Origin: Trichomonas vaginalis G3
Taxonomy: Eukaryota; Parabasalia; Trichomonadida; Trichomonadidae
DNA length: 64,000 nt
Direction of reading: 5' to 3'
Assembly (NCBI RefSeq): GCF_026262505.1
Contig: NC_067206.1
Span: forward strand, 12,644,205-12,708,204
Shown here piece after piece: positions 29,539-39,323 of the stretch. The translations under genes were made by a program, and so were the position numbers. Every line of letters begins with the position of its first letter. Position 1 is the stretch's first letter. The notes beneath the pieces were generated by a model. It was not told the origin of the DNA, made no database searches, and saw nothing but the letters and a program-made list of their open reading frames with translations.

Positions 29539-30804
29539 TTAAGGTGGTCGTTTCTGGTTAAATCCATTAAAATCTGGGAAACTCAACTGGTAATAAAATT
29601 TTTTTCAAAAAAATTCGGGCCTCCGGTGGAAGCGCTAGCCCTTCGGGCGCGTCGCCGCCTCCGGCCAACGACAAAACCAAGTTATTTGCAGTGAATATGA
29701 AATATACCCTTATTATTTTTCCTAATTTTTTCCTCCTTCTCTTCTTTCTCTTTATTTTCTCCTTTTCTTCTTATTTTCCCTTTATTTATTCTCTTTTCTC
29801 CAAATTATTAGAAAGATGTTAAAGATACATATAAAATAGTAGTATTAGTGATTTAAAAATCATTAGATAAAATATTTTGTTTCTATTCCAATGTTTTCGA
29901 TCAAATTATTCAATTTTCAAAATAAGTATGAAGCAAAAGAGTTTCTAAAGAGTAATATTACATTTCTCATCTCATATATTATAGATTCGAATTTATATAT
30001 CCAAAAACCTACTCAATATGATATACATTATTAAATTTCGCTCATAATTGATAATTTAACAGCTTTTTAAAATGTTAAACCTGTTAAATTTAATCTCTGC
30101 AATGTTAGGCTTGATCAATAATAAAAAAAATGTAAAAATCGAAATTAAGTCAAGAGATATTGATGATATTAATAGGCGGGGCTTAATATTTGTAATATAT
30201 CGATATATCCTTACACTAGGCCATACAATTGAGATTAATAGAATCTGGGATAAAAAATCTTGAGGTAAACCACTGAGATTATGGTTTTGGCTAATATGAA
30301 ATGAATATAGTTGAGATTTCATTGATATATTTGAATTAATGCCTTCTTTTATCAAAGGATAATCTAAATTTGTGGAAGAAACTTTTATCTTAGGAAAATC
30401 GTATTGTTAAAGCACGCTGAGTCATCCTAGGAGAAATTTTTGCTTACCCATATATAATGGAGAACCTCTTGTTATTCCCAGAGAACATGTGTGGCATGGT
30501 GGGAATTGAGAACTTTTTTTACAAAATTGAGATGTTTTGTAAATAAATTGAGAGGGAAAAATGGGGAAAGAACACCAGAATTGGTAATAAAAAATACATG
30601 AGATTCGCACGAAATTAGCATAGTAAGCACCACCATGAATAGTAGATGTATATTGCAACAGAAAATTATACGGGAAACGAATTTAATATCTCCAAAAATA
30701 TTTTGAAAATAAAAAAATAAAAATTTTTTATTACCATATAAACCAGATTTTTTTACCTTGGGGTACGTTTCCCAGCGGTTATTAACCAGAATCGGCCAGC
30801 TTAA
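29539..30804. mobile_element. TTAA element of 1.27 kb ending at an ankyrin stop codon
   Basis: TTAA at 29539-29542 and 30801-30804. Ends are imperfect inverted repeats of about 25 bp (TTAAGGTGGTCGTTTCTGG left, TTAAGCTGGCCGATTCTGG on the right complement), with further inverted matches inside (CTGGGAAAC, GGTAATAAAA). A GC-rich patch at 29627-29665 contains hairpin GCCC-TTC-GGGC. No transposase is seen. The right edge abuts the stop codon of the ankyrin gene (30805-30807), so the insertion just spared that gene. Confidence 0.65.
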
Positions 30805-33007
30805 TTATTCTTCGGCACCATGTGAAATAAGAACTTCGGCAGTTTCTTTATTATTATTCTCTACTGCATAATGAAGTGCGGTTATTCCATCTTTATTTTT
30901 TCATTGATATTTGCACCATGTGAAATAAGAACTTCGGCAGTTTCTTTACTATTATTCTCTACTGCATAATGAAGAGCGGTTATTCCATTTTCATCTTTTA
31001 CATTGATATTTGCGCCATGTGAAATAAGAACTTCGGCTGTTTCTTTATTATTATTCTCTGCTGCATAATGAAGTGCGGTTTGTCCTTCTTTATTTTTTTC
31101 ATTGATATTTGCACCATGTGAAATAAGAACTTCGGCAGTTTCTTTACTATTGTAAATTGCTGCAATATGAAGTGCAGTTTGTCCATTTTTATCCTTTTCA
31201 TTGATATTTGCACCATGTGAAATAAGAACATCGGCTGTTTCTTTATTATTATTCTCTGCTGCATAATGAAGAGCGGTTGCTCCTTCTTTATCCTTTTCAT
31301 TGATATTTGCACCATGTGAAATAAGAACTTCGGCTGTTTCTTTATTATTATTCTCTGCTGCATAATGAAGAGCGGTTGCTCCTTCTTTATCCTTTTCATT
31401 GATATTTGCACCATGTGAAATAAGAACTTCGGCAGTTTCTTTACTATTGTAGATTGCTGCAATATGAAGTGCAGTTTGTCCATTTTTATCCTTTTCATTG
31501 ATATTTGCGCCATGTGAAATAAGAACATCGGCTGTTTCTTTATTATTATTCTCTGCTGCATAATGAAGTGCGGTTATTCCATCTTTATTTTTTTCATTGA
31601 TATTTGCGCCATGTGAAATAAGAACATCGGCTGTTTCTTTATTATTATTCTCTGCTGCATAATGAAGTGCGGTTATTCCATCTTTATTTTTTTCATTGAT
31701 ATTTGCACCATGTGAAATAAGAACTTCGGCTGTTTCTTTATTATTATTCTCTGCTGCATAACGAAGAGCGGTTATTCCATCTTTATTTTTTCATTGATAT
31801 TTGCACCATGTGAAATAAGAACATCGGCTCTTTCTTTATTATTATTCTCTACTGCATAATGAAGAGCGGTTATTCCATTTTCATCTTTTACATTGATATT
31901 TGCGCCATGTGAAATAAGAACTTCGGCTGTTTCTTTATTATTATTCTCTGCTGCATAATGAAGTGCGGTTTGTCCTTCTTTATTTTTTTCATTGATATTT
32001 GCACCATGTGAAATAAGAACTTCGGCAGTTTCTTTACTATTGTTCATTGCTGCATAATGAAGTGCAGTTATTCCATTTTCATCTTTTACATTGATATTTG
32101 CGCCATGTAAACGGAAGTATTCGAAAAGAGATGGAATATTAAATATAGGTGAATAAACAAAGCATTTCTTTATATCATTAGTTTGATCGAAATAAACTAA
32201 AAATGCTTCAAGATTTTGAAAAAATCCACATGAATCTAAATTGATTTCTATATTGTATTCATTCATCAAGAATGTAACAAAATCAATGTTGTGTGAAATA
32301 ATTGCATATATCATGCATTCTTCATCTGGTTTCTGATATTTCAAACATTCACTCATGATCTCTTGATTTCCTCCTAAAAATGAAAATTGTAAACATTGTT
32401 GGGTTATTTCTGAGTTAAATTTCGTTCTTAATAACTTGAAACAATCAACTGCTCCATGGTAACAACATAATTCAAGTAATGTATATCCTTCTTCAGAATA
32501 TGGATATAAACTACCTATAAGTTTTTGATTTTTATCAAATTCATCTCTTTCAGTGAAGTATATGAATCTTTCAAGGTCATTATACACAATTGCTCTGTAA
32601 ATTGTATCTCCTGTAAGAATTTCAAGATTTTCTGAGTTAATTTTTTGAAAATCGGCAGATTTGTCTAATTTAATTCCATATTCTTTATAAAACAAGAAGT
32701 TTGGAATAGTTGAAACTGTGTTGACCTCTGTGACATGGTAATCATCAGATATGAGTTTGTCAAGAAATAAATATGACTTTGTATAGCGATTATTATACAG
32801 AATGATATCTAAAATGCCCGGCATAATTATTTGGGGAGGATATTTCTTTGAATCGATCAGTTCTGTTTTGATCATTTTGTAAATCGACTTTAATTCTTCT
32901 TCGTTTTCCGTTTTTAGCTGATACAATGCAAGATATGAATCGATATAGTATTTGTAAGTACTTCGTAATTTGTTGTATTCTTTTGGATGAACGTCATGGT
33001 CCGACAT
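30805..33007 (-). CDS. DUF3447-ankyrin repeat protein with two homopolymer frameshifts
   Basis: Paralogue of the gene at 12843. I chose ATG 33007 (MSDHDVHPKEYNKL): upstream Met codons at 33106 add a hydrophobic stretch absent in the paralogue. The DUF3447-like region covers about residues 1-295, then about 13 ankyrin repeats (SHGANINEKDKEGATALHYA AENNNKETAEVLI type). The frame slips where the repeat usually has seven T on the forward strand but has six, at 31786-31791 and again at 30896-30901. Beyond each, the repeats continue in a new frame to a natural end SHGAEE and stop. Repeats are nearly identical at DNA level, suggesting recent unequal exchange. Either a decaying gene or homopolymer errors. 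Confidence 0.85.
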
Positions 33008-33124
33008 TATCAATTTTTTAAAAAGACACATTTTACCATATGAAATACCCTTAAATTCATTAGAAGAAAAAAATACTATGTTACACATGTAGAAAACAAA
33101 GACCATAAAGATTTGGGATATATC

Positions 33125-33540
33125 ATAGATCTTAGAAAATACAGATCAATCTATTAATTTAATGTATCCCTTTATCTATATTCAAAAAAAATCAATAAAT
33201 ATCATAGATCTATAACGTGGGTGATTTTTTACCCAGCCGTAAGGGGCTGAACTTTTGAGAGTTTTACATGGCATTTGCCGGCAAATGCCATGTAATTTAT
33301 TCTCAATTATTTCCCAGGGGTTGCCGGTGCATTTACCGTAAAATATTTGAGATAACTTTACATGGCATTTGCCGGCAAATGCCATGTAAAACTCTCAAAA
33401 GTGTGATCCTTATGGCTGGGTGAAAAATCACCCACGTTATGGTAATTTATTGTCAATCATTCCAAATCATTTGATTTTTTTGAATATAGATAAAGGGATA
33501 CATTAAATTAATAGATTGATCTGTATTTTCTAAGATCTAT
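33125..33540. repeat. Nested foldback element
   Basis: Three layers. The outer inverted repeat is about 69 bp (33125-33193 with 33472-33540). An inner element at 33213-33439 has 26-bp ends starting TAACGTGGGTGATTTTT with one mismatch. Inside that are two copies of a perfect 32-bp palindrome (33264-33295 and 33358-33389) centred on TTTGCCGGCAAA. TA-type ends of the inner part recall a mariner MITE. Confidence 0.85.
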
Positions 33541-33554
33541 TAAATTTTATGGCT

Positions 33555-33720
33555 AAATCTTTTGCAGTTCTTCGCCTGAGGAGCCCCAAAGCTCACAATC
33601 TCTGCAAAATGGAGCTTTGAAGTTCCTCAATATGTATCTACGTAGGCCTTTTACCATTTGGACCTCTGCTGATCAGAAGATTCTGGCAGCCATTCTGTTC
33701 TTCAGGAGCTCTAGTGTTTC
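33555..33720. repeat. Diverged single unit of the hairpin satellite
   Basis: Contains worn versions of the 24722 unit: GAGGAGCCCCAAAGCTC, GGAGCTTTGAAGTTCCTC and GGCCTTTTACCATTTGGACC followed by TCTGCTGATCAGAAGATTC. A dispersed, older copy. Confidence 0.75.
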
Positions 33721-33839
33721 CATTTCCACTAGAAAAAGAACTATTTGTTTTATTTCTAAGAAAATTCATCTTCGAAAATATCAGAAAAAGAAATAATGGC
33801 GTCTTATATAAGAACACATGTTTTTGAACCATGTGAACG

Positions 33840-33893
33840 AAGATTTTTGGGCTGCTTCTTCACTACTATTAAATTCTGCAAGTTGAAATTAGA
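33840..33893 (-). pseudogene. Orphan ankyrin-repeat remnant
   Basis: The reverse strand reads AEFNSSEEAAQK, then in a shifted frame a SHG-like end. Corresponds to AEYNSKETAEV...SHG of the local consensus. Confidence 0.55.
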
Positions 33894-34029
33894 GGGTGTA
33901 CGGCGAAACTTGTTACAGTCCGATTCGCCCAGGACTTGGAATATAAGTTAGTTAGGTCCCATAGTGTATAGGTGTACGAGTCTGAAAGGAATCCTAACTT
34001 AGCATCTTGAGATATATATTAGGGAAAAC

Positions 34030-34200
34030 CGCAACCACTTTTTTTAATCACGATTTAAATATATAAATCGCGTTTTTTAATGAATTGCGATTTTATTGTG
34101 GTCGCGATTTTTCAAAAAAATCGCGATTTTTATGGAAAATTGTGATCAAAATTAAACGCGATTTTCTTTATCAATCGCGAACATAGAACAAATCGGAACC
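34030..34200. repeat. Cluster of TCGCGATT-type words
   Basis: At least six near-copies of (A)ATCGCGATTT in about 170 bp, in both orientations since the word is close to palindromic. Otherwise AT-rich. Purpose unknown. It may be part of a transposon end or a protein-binding cluster. Confidence 0.6.
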
Positions 34201-34589
34201 ATGATTTTGGACCTCATTAAGCGAAAAGGTCGCAATTAAATTCAATAACAATGATCAATAATAAGCATTTTAAAATATTATAAATCATTACACTTATTTA
34301 TATTATTACATTTTTTTCGAAGATATCTAAAGCTTGCAATATGAAATATAGTTTTTCTGCATTTTAGCTTATTAAAAATGATGAGAATGATTTAACTGTT
34401 TATAATTATTAAAATGATGTGTGTGATATTTTCATTGAAATTAATAAGGTAAAAAGTGACATTTTTAAAAAATTAAAAAACTAAAATCCTCTTGGATATA
34501 TACTGTTAGGTATTTGCCAATATTTTAATCATATATAAGACGTATCTGAGCATATGATTTTTTTTAAAAATTACTTTGTTTTGTTATAT

Positions 34590-34905
34590 ATAAATATGGA
34601 ACTAACTAATAACAATCAATAATCAACAATTAACAATTAAATGAATGTTATTATATTTATGGAAAGTGAATAATGTAACTAATCAATAACAATCAACAAT
34701 CAACAATCAACAATTAAATGAATGTTATCATATTAATGGAAAGTGAATAATGTAACTAATCAATATCAATCAACAATTAACAATCAACAATTAACAATTA
34801 AATGAATGTTATTATATTTATGGAAAGTGAATAATGTAACTAATTAATAACAATCAACAATTAACAATTAAATGAATGTTATCATATTTATGGAAAGGGA
34901 ATTAT
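34590..34905. repeat. Minisatellite, about four units of 80-95 bp
   Basis: Units read TAACAATCAACAATTAA..., AAATGAATGTTATTAT, ATTTATGGAAAGTGAATAA and TGTAACTAA. Within each unit a shorter word, AATCAACAATTAAC, is itself repeated a variable number of times. Confidence 0.85.
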
Positions 34906-35043
34906 GTAACAAGCTAATATTTATGATATAACGGTTATAAAAGTGACACACCAAGAGTGGCAATTCTAAATCAAATTTAATTTTATATATTTTAATATAT
35001 GAATAAAATAATTTTTATTAATAAGAATAGATATAATTTTTTA

Positions 35044-36542
35044 TTAATAAGAATTTTCACTGTCATCTTCAGAAACTGATTCTTGATAGTTATATGCCTC
35101 GCTATTTTCATCCATGCTATCAAGATCTAAAAGATCCCATCTTTCAGCACCTCTACGTAATGGACGTCGGCACAAAAGTTTATTTGTAAGGCCTGCACAC
35201 ATTGCAAAGGTGTGATGATAAAATGTTAGATCACCCTTGATTTTCAATGGCCATTTACCACCAATCACTCTCCAGTATTGTTTGAGACGAGAAAAATAAT
35301 TCTCGACAATGATTCGATTACTGGAGAGTTTTCGGTTGTATTCCTTCTGATCATCTGTTAATTCTGTATTCCTTTGACGTTTAAAAGGAATTTTTGCCCA
35401 TGGTATTATATCATTAATACCTTGATATCCTGAATCTGCTAATAAGCATGGCTCTGTCTCAATTTCTGCCATCATTCATTCTTTTTCTGCTTTTAAGATA
35501 GAAATGAGATTTTTTGTTTTTTTTTAAATAATCTAAAATCATGTCTTTTTCCACGGATTGGTTTCGAAAAGTGAAGTAATCTTCCTTTGGGACTGACAAA
35601 ACATTGAACTTTGACACAACACATTTTATGTTTTCCAGAGTAATATAAATTTTGATCTTTTGCTCTTCCAATTTCTTGTACTGTAGCGTCCAAAGCTCCA
35701 AGCATACCGGGATATTCGGTAGATTTTTCACTTTCGTCCCACCAAATATAGGGTCTCCATTTGACAAAGTCCTCACCAATTTTTAAACCAATTTTATTTA
35801 TGATATCCATTACAATAGCTCTTGTATGTGTTTTTTTGATTCCAAATTGTGCTCCGAATTCTTTAAATGAACCAGAATGTTTCAACCAAGTTAATGTTAT
35901 TAGCAATCTCGATTCCAATGATACTCTAGTGTGTTTATAATGATTGTGTTCAAGAGTATTAAAATAAAGATGTAATAAATCTCTAAAATCTTTGCATGTC
36001 AAATTTGTCAATTTTGTGAGACGATTATTTTGTTGCTCCCTTAAAATTTCTTCGATCCTAATTTTTAGTGGTTCTTTGATCTTTGGCTCTGGTACATCAT
36101 TTACAGGAACATCAACAAATGATTCCATATATTCTGCTTCTCTTTGGGTAAAAAATGAAATTGGATCTGTTGGATCGATTTCATTTTCTGAAATTTCAGA
36201 TGAAGTCGCAATTTTAATGGGATTAACCACTGTCACGTTTTCTTGTGCTGGAGGAGGAATTTGTTCTGTTGCAGCAGGTTCCCTTTCTGATCGTAAATGG
36301 CGCACAGTTGCTGTAGAAGTTTGTGTTGGAGGAGGGTTTTATACTGGTGCAGCTGGTTCCCTTTCTGATCTTGAACGGCGCATAGTTGCTGTAGAAGTTT
36401 GTGTTGGAGCAGGGTTTTGTACAGATGCTTGAGAACTTCTTGGTGTTTGCGAGTTTCGAGTTCCTGATGCTTGCGAACTTCGAGTACTGGATGTTGTTCT
36501 TTGCCGATTGGACATTAATGAAGTGATAATTGTTGATTTCAA
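35044..36542 (-). pseudogene. Harbinger/PIF-type DDE transposase, decayed
   Basis: Reverse-strand DNA transposon gene. It has a Ser/Arg/Thr-rich N-terminus with a duplicated unit (VQNPAPTQTSTAT and NPPPTQTSTAT), then a helix-turn-helix region (GSFKEFGAQFGIKKTHTRAI), then the DDE domain: Asp in GALDATVQ, Asp in LLADSGYQG, Glu in IIVENYFSRLKQYW, as in DDE_Tnp_4. It is broken three ways. A TAA lies in the duplicated N-terminal unit, where the sister copy has CAA. A shift falls in a run of nine A (coding strand, 35517-35525). A TGA lies just before MMAEIETEP. An acidic Ser-rich tail ends at 35044. A plain cut-and-paste element. Its terminal repeats were not found. Confidence 0.8.
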
Positions 36543-36865
36543 AAATTTTATTTATTTTATAAAATTGATACTATATTCAATTTTTAAAAGCACAAAGATG
36601 TTCGGCCATTTATGAAGCATTGAATAGAATTTCGACAAGAAAAAAAATTATTATAATTCTTGTATTGATAATAAGATTTTGCAAACAATTAAAATTATAT
36701 GGAGTATGAAACAGATTATCTTCCAAATACAGCAAAAATATATAAAATCGATTTATTAATAAATCCAAGGCGTCTTCAGGCTGAAAAAAAAGATTTTTTC
36801 GCCTGTAATGTTTATTATTATCTAATAACTTATCTTATTTTCGCACATATAATATTAGTAGATTA

Positions 36866-37067
36866 GTGCAAATAATATGAGTTTATGTGATATTATTTTT
36901 CAGAAGATTTTGTGTTCTTCTTCAAAATTTTATTTTTTTATTAAAAAGAATCTTTACAAAATATACATTTACTTTAATTAATATTTAAAAACGTGCTCTA
37001 TCAAAAGTTCCAAAAATTCAATATTTTAGCTTTTCTGAGGTGTCACTTTTGATGAATTTCTGTTTAC
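36866..37067 (+). repeat. Diverged copy of dispersed repeat
   Basis: Starts AATATGAGTTTATGTGATAT and ends GTGTCACTTTTGATGAATTT like the copies at 8965-9168 and 63484-63690, with an unrelated or strongly diverged middle. Directly adjoins the terminal repeat of the next element. Confidence 0.7.
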
Positions 37068-37071
37068 AACA

Positions 37072-37488
37072 ATATTATTTTCTAATATATAACTATTTTA
37101 TATAAAAATCAAATTCAATGATCTTAAAAGCGAAGGATAAACCTCAAAATTTACGAATATAATGAGTGGGAATATAATGCTTATCTATCATAAAACCATA
37201 TGAAATATCAATTTTTGCTTTACGCCTAATTTTTGACGACAATTAGCAAAAAATGTTAAATGTTAACACTCAGTCCATTTGAATATGAAAAATAAAATTG
37301 ACTTTGATTAAATGTTTTTATTTATCATGCAATTCTTCTTGCGACCAAAGATTTGAATAAAAGTTCAAAAAATAAGATAGCTTAAAAAATAATATACGGT
37401 AGTGTTTACTAATAGATGAATAGTATATAAATTCTATTAAAATGGATTTGATCCAAAAAAATATATAAAATTTGATCATAAATAAAAT
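37072..37488 (+). repeat. Left terminal inverted repeat of the integrase-type transposon
   Basis: Inverse of 63067-63483. The outermost bases are ATATTATTTTCTAATATA. The outer 250 bp or so also occur alone at 8728-8980. Confidence 0.9.
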
Positions 37489-37516
37489 TGTTTAGTAGTC
37501 ATTTAAAATGATGTAA

Positions 37517-37900
37517 TTATTCAAATTTTGCTAAGACCCATTCGTCTTTGATATATAACTCCCATTTTTGCATTTCTGGCTCGTACCAAAATTTTGAAAC
37601 TTCGAATAATTCGTTAGGAGTGTAATTACTATTCGTTTTTGGATTAATATCGAGAGATAAATGTGGTGTATTGTTGTATTTTTCAATGAACTGCTGAACT
37701 GAGTCCTTGATTTGTTGAATATCATCCAACTCGTCTGGCAAAAACTTTTCTAAGCTTGGCCACAGGCGCTCCACCTTGCCGTTCTGTCTTGGCATATACG
37801 GCAAGGTGTGCTTCCAAACTATTCCGTTTTCCTGCATAACCTGGCCGAATTCACCGCGGTTTTCACCGCCGTTATCGGTCCAGATGCAGTAAGGAATAAA
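37517..37900 (-). pseudogene. C-terminal part of rve-type transposase
   Basis: The reverse strand reads IPYCIWTDNGGENRGEF at the Maverick border, giving the second catalytic Asp in the TDNGGE motif, then NGKVERLWPSLEKFLPDEL with the catalytic Glu in VERL, then a C-terminal region (KYNNTPHLSLDINPKT, ending VLAKFE). This is the canonical end of a DDE integrase core. The first Asp lies in the other half at 62281-62963. Displaced from it by the Maverick, so not expressible as one protein here. Confidence 0.85.
37896..37900. repeat. Left target-site duplication of the Maverick (ATAAA)
   Basis: ATAAA abuts the first Maverick base and recurs at 62281-62285 right after the last. Five bases match. 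The family usually makes 5-6. Confidence 0.75.
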
Positions 37901-38102
37901 AGTTAGTATGGCTAAGTCGTGTACTGTGGCACTGCGCGCCTCCGTACACCACTTAACCTTAAATATTTACAAAACCAGTAACGTATATTTTACAACACAA
38001 ACGACAACACTAACTTAACATTAAATATTTACAAAGCCGCCAACCACTTCACTTCACTAACGTTTTCACAAACGACTTCACTAATGTAAAAAATAAACGT
38101 TC

Positions 38103-38423
38103 TCACTTACAAAAGTATTGCAACTCCTCCCATTGCTGTGCTTCACATAACAGCTCATAATCTTCTGACTCACTTTCTTCTTCATATAGGTCAAAGTCAC
38201 TGTCAAAATAAATGTTAGTAAGTTTTGACAAATGTAATGAAACACGTTTACCGTTTGTATCGTATGCTTGTATAAACTTTCCATTCTTCATTCCTTCATA
38301 AACGCTCAAACTAACTTTACCCTTTCTCCCTCGTATCTGATAGAATGTATTTTCACGAGGAACGAAGAACAAATTCTTGAACTCATGACCGTTGTAGTTT
38401 GTTATCTCAATAGTTTTCGTCAT
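38103..38423 (-). CDS. Terminal-repeat gene of Maverick, left copy (106 aa)
   Basis: Identical product to 61758-62078 and about 90% identical to 7241-7567. It begins MTKTIEITNYNGHEFKNLFF. The tail differs from copy B (YEEESESEDYELL instead of a Ser/Asp run). It reads outward, toward the element end. Short, mixed-charge protein without recognised domain. A regulatory or terminal-protein-like role is only a guess. Confidence 0.7.
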   Translation of the reverse strand: MTKTIEITNYNGHEFKNLFFVPRENTFYQIRGRKGKVSLSVYEGMKNGKFIQAYDTNGKRVSLHLSKLTNIYFDSDFDLYEEESESEDYELLCEAQQWEELQYFCK

Positions 38424-38494
38424 TTATATAAAAATAAACTTAAAAATTAATGATATCACCACCCTCACACGTATGAAAACATAGCACAAAAATA

Positions 38495-38555
38495 AATTTA
38501 GGGTAGAAGGGTAGATCTAACCTCATTTCTACCCTCATTTCTAACCTGTTGAATT
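38495..38555. repeat. GGGTAG/CTACCC inverted-repeat cluster, left
   Basis: TTAGGGTAGAAGGGTAGATC followed by the inverse CTCATTTCTACCCTCATTTC. Related clusters lie at 51350-51390, 52860-52905 and 61625-61690, each next to a gene end. Confidence 0.75.
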
Positions 38556-38562
38556 CATTGCT

Positions 38563-38805
38563 TTATTCCTCACTGTCGTCTGCTTTCTCCAACTCTTCTA
38601 GCTTCTTCTTAAGTTCAGCAATGTTGTCCTCATGAAGTTTAATCTTTCTCAAAATTCCTTCTTTATCTAATGGTTGCTTTATCTTTCTAAACTGAACTCT
38701 ACCATCCTTCATAGTATGAATGTAAAAACCTTCTGGAATAGTTCCTGATTTAATGTATTCTACCAAAAACTTTTGTTTCATTGCTTCAGTGACTTTATTT
38801 GTCAT
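38563..38805 (-). CDS. Small Maverick coiled-coil protein (80 aa)
   Basis: The ATG at 38805 (MTNKVTEAMKQKFLVEYIKS) is preferred to a non-ATG codon nine bases upstream. The C-terminal half is a strong coiled coil (LRKIKLHEDNIAELKKKLEE) with an acidic end. The middle (GFYIHTMKDGRVQFRK) resembles HPFYYVSQSKDGKIYVRKRK in the protein at 40924, so the two may share a small fold. Function unknown. First gene inside the left terminal repeat. Confidence 0.6.
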   Translation of the reverse strand: MTNKVTEAMKQKFLVEYIKSGTIPEGFYIHTMKDGRVQFRKIKQPLDKEGILRKIKLHEDNIAELKKKLEELEKADDSEE

Positions 38806-38852
38806 TTCAATCAAATAAAAATTTTAATATTAAATAAAAATAACGTTATTTT

Positions 38853-39293
38853 TCAGTAAGGAAACGCAGGAGTTTTACGATTTATTTGAGGAGTAGGTTC
38901 TGGTTTAAATGTTGGAGTCGGTTTAGGAGTTGACTTTTGAACAGGAGTTTGTACTTCCATAGGTTCAGGAGTCATTGAAGGTTTTGCTTGTGAAGGTGTT
39001 GAAGTTTGTTTAACTTCAGCTACTTCAGTATTATTTACAACATTTGCTTTGTTTCTTTTCAACATCATTACTGCTCCTGCTGTAGCTAGCAAACCTAGTG
39101 GGAGACCATATTTTATATAAGGACTTGACCAAATGCTATTTTTGACAGGAGCTGGTGGAACACCTAACCTTGGTGAGACTGCTCTTTGCCATTGTGCAGC
39201 TCGTAAGAAATATTCAATAGGTGCTCCATAATCGTTTGGTAAAGTTTGTTTCATAGATGGTGAAGGTTCACGAGAGCTTGATGAAGAACTCAT
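38853..39293 (-). CDS. Maverick membrane-anchored, proline-rich protein (146 aa)
   Basis: Starts MSSSSSSREPSPSMKQTLP. One predicted membrane span, YGLPLGLLATAGAVMML (about residues 72-88), followed by positive residues (KRNK), then a long Pro/Thr/Ser/Lys-rich tail (PKPTPTFKPEPTP). No signal peptide. Next to the capsid gene and on its strand, so a minor virion or membrane-associated assembly protein is plausible. Nothing proves it. Confidence 0.55.
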   Translation of the reverse strand: MSSSSSSREPSPSMKQTLPNDYGAPIEYFLRAAQWQRAVSPRLGVPPAPVKNSIWSSPYIKYGLPLGLLATAGAVMMLKRNKANVVNNTEVAEVKQTSTPSQAKPSMTPEPMEVQTPVQKSTPKPTPTFKPEPTPQINRKTPAFPY

Positions 39294-39323
39294 TTATAAG
39301 CTTTAAAAATAAACGTTCATCCT

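Larger units (their letters stand above)
37901..38565 (+). repeat. Left terminal inverted repeat of Maverick C
   Basis: Near-perfect inverse of 61616-62280. Contains the 106-codon gene, an AT-rich leader, a palindromic GGGTAG cluster (about 38495-38555) and a terminal hairpin near the end. Confidence 0.92.

Noticed and set aside
9000-30000. tRNA, rRNA or spliceosomal RNA genes and introns
   Set aside because: No cloverleaf, rRNA core or trichomonad intron signals (GTAYGT with ACTAACACACAG) were noticed in the host genes.
30998-31561. Methionine/lysine-rich frame (MAQISMKRIK type) on the reverse strand
   Set aside because: It is the ankyrin repeat DNA read in a wrong frame; the ankyrin frame runs through the same bases.
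33008-33106. Upstream start for the second ankyrin protein
   Set aside because: The paralogue starts at the equivalent of ATG 33007, and the extra region is AT-rich leader.
36339-36432. Forward-strand frame of 146 codons near 36.0-36.4 kb
   Set aside because: Antisense shadow of the Harbinger transposase N-terminus, which carries the recognisable motifs.
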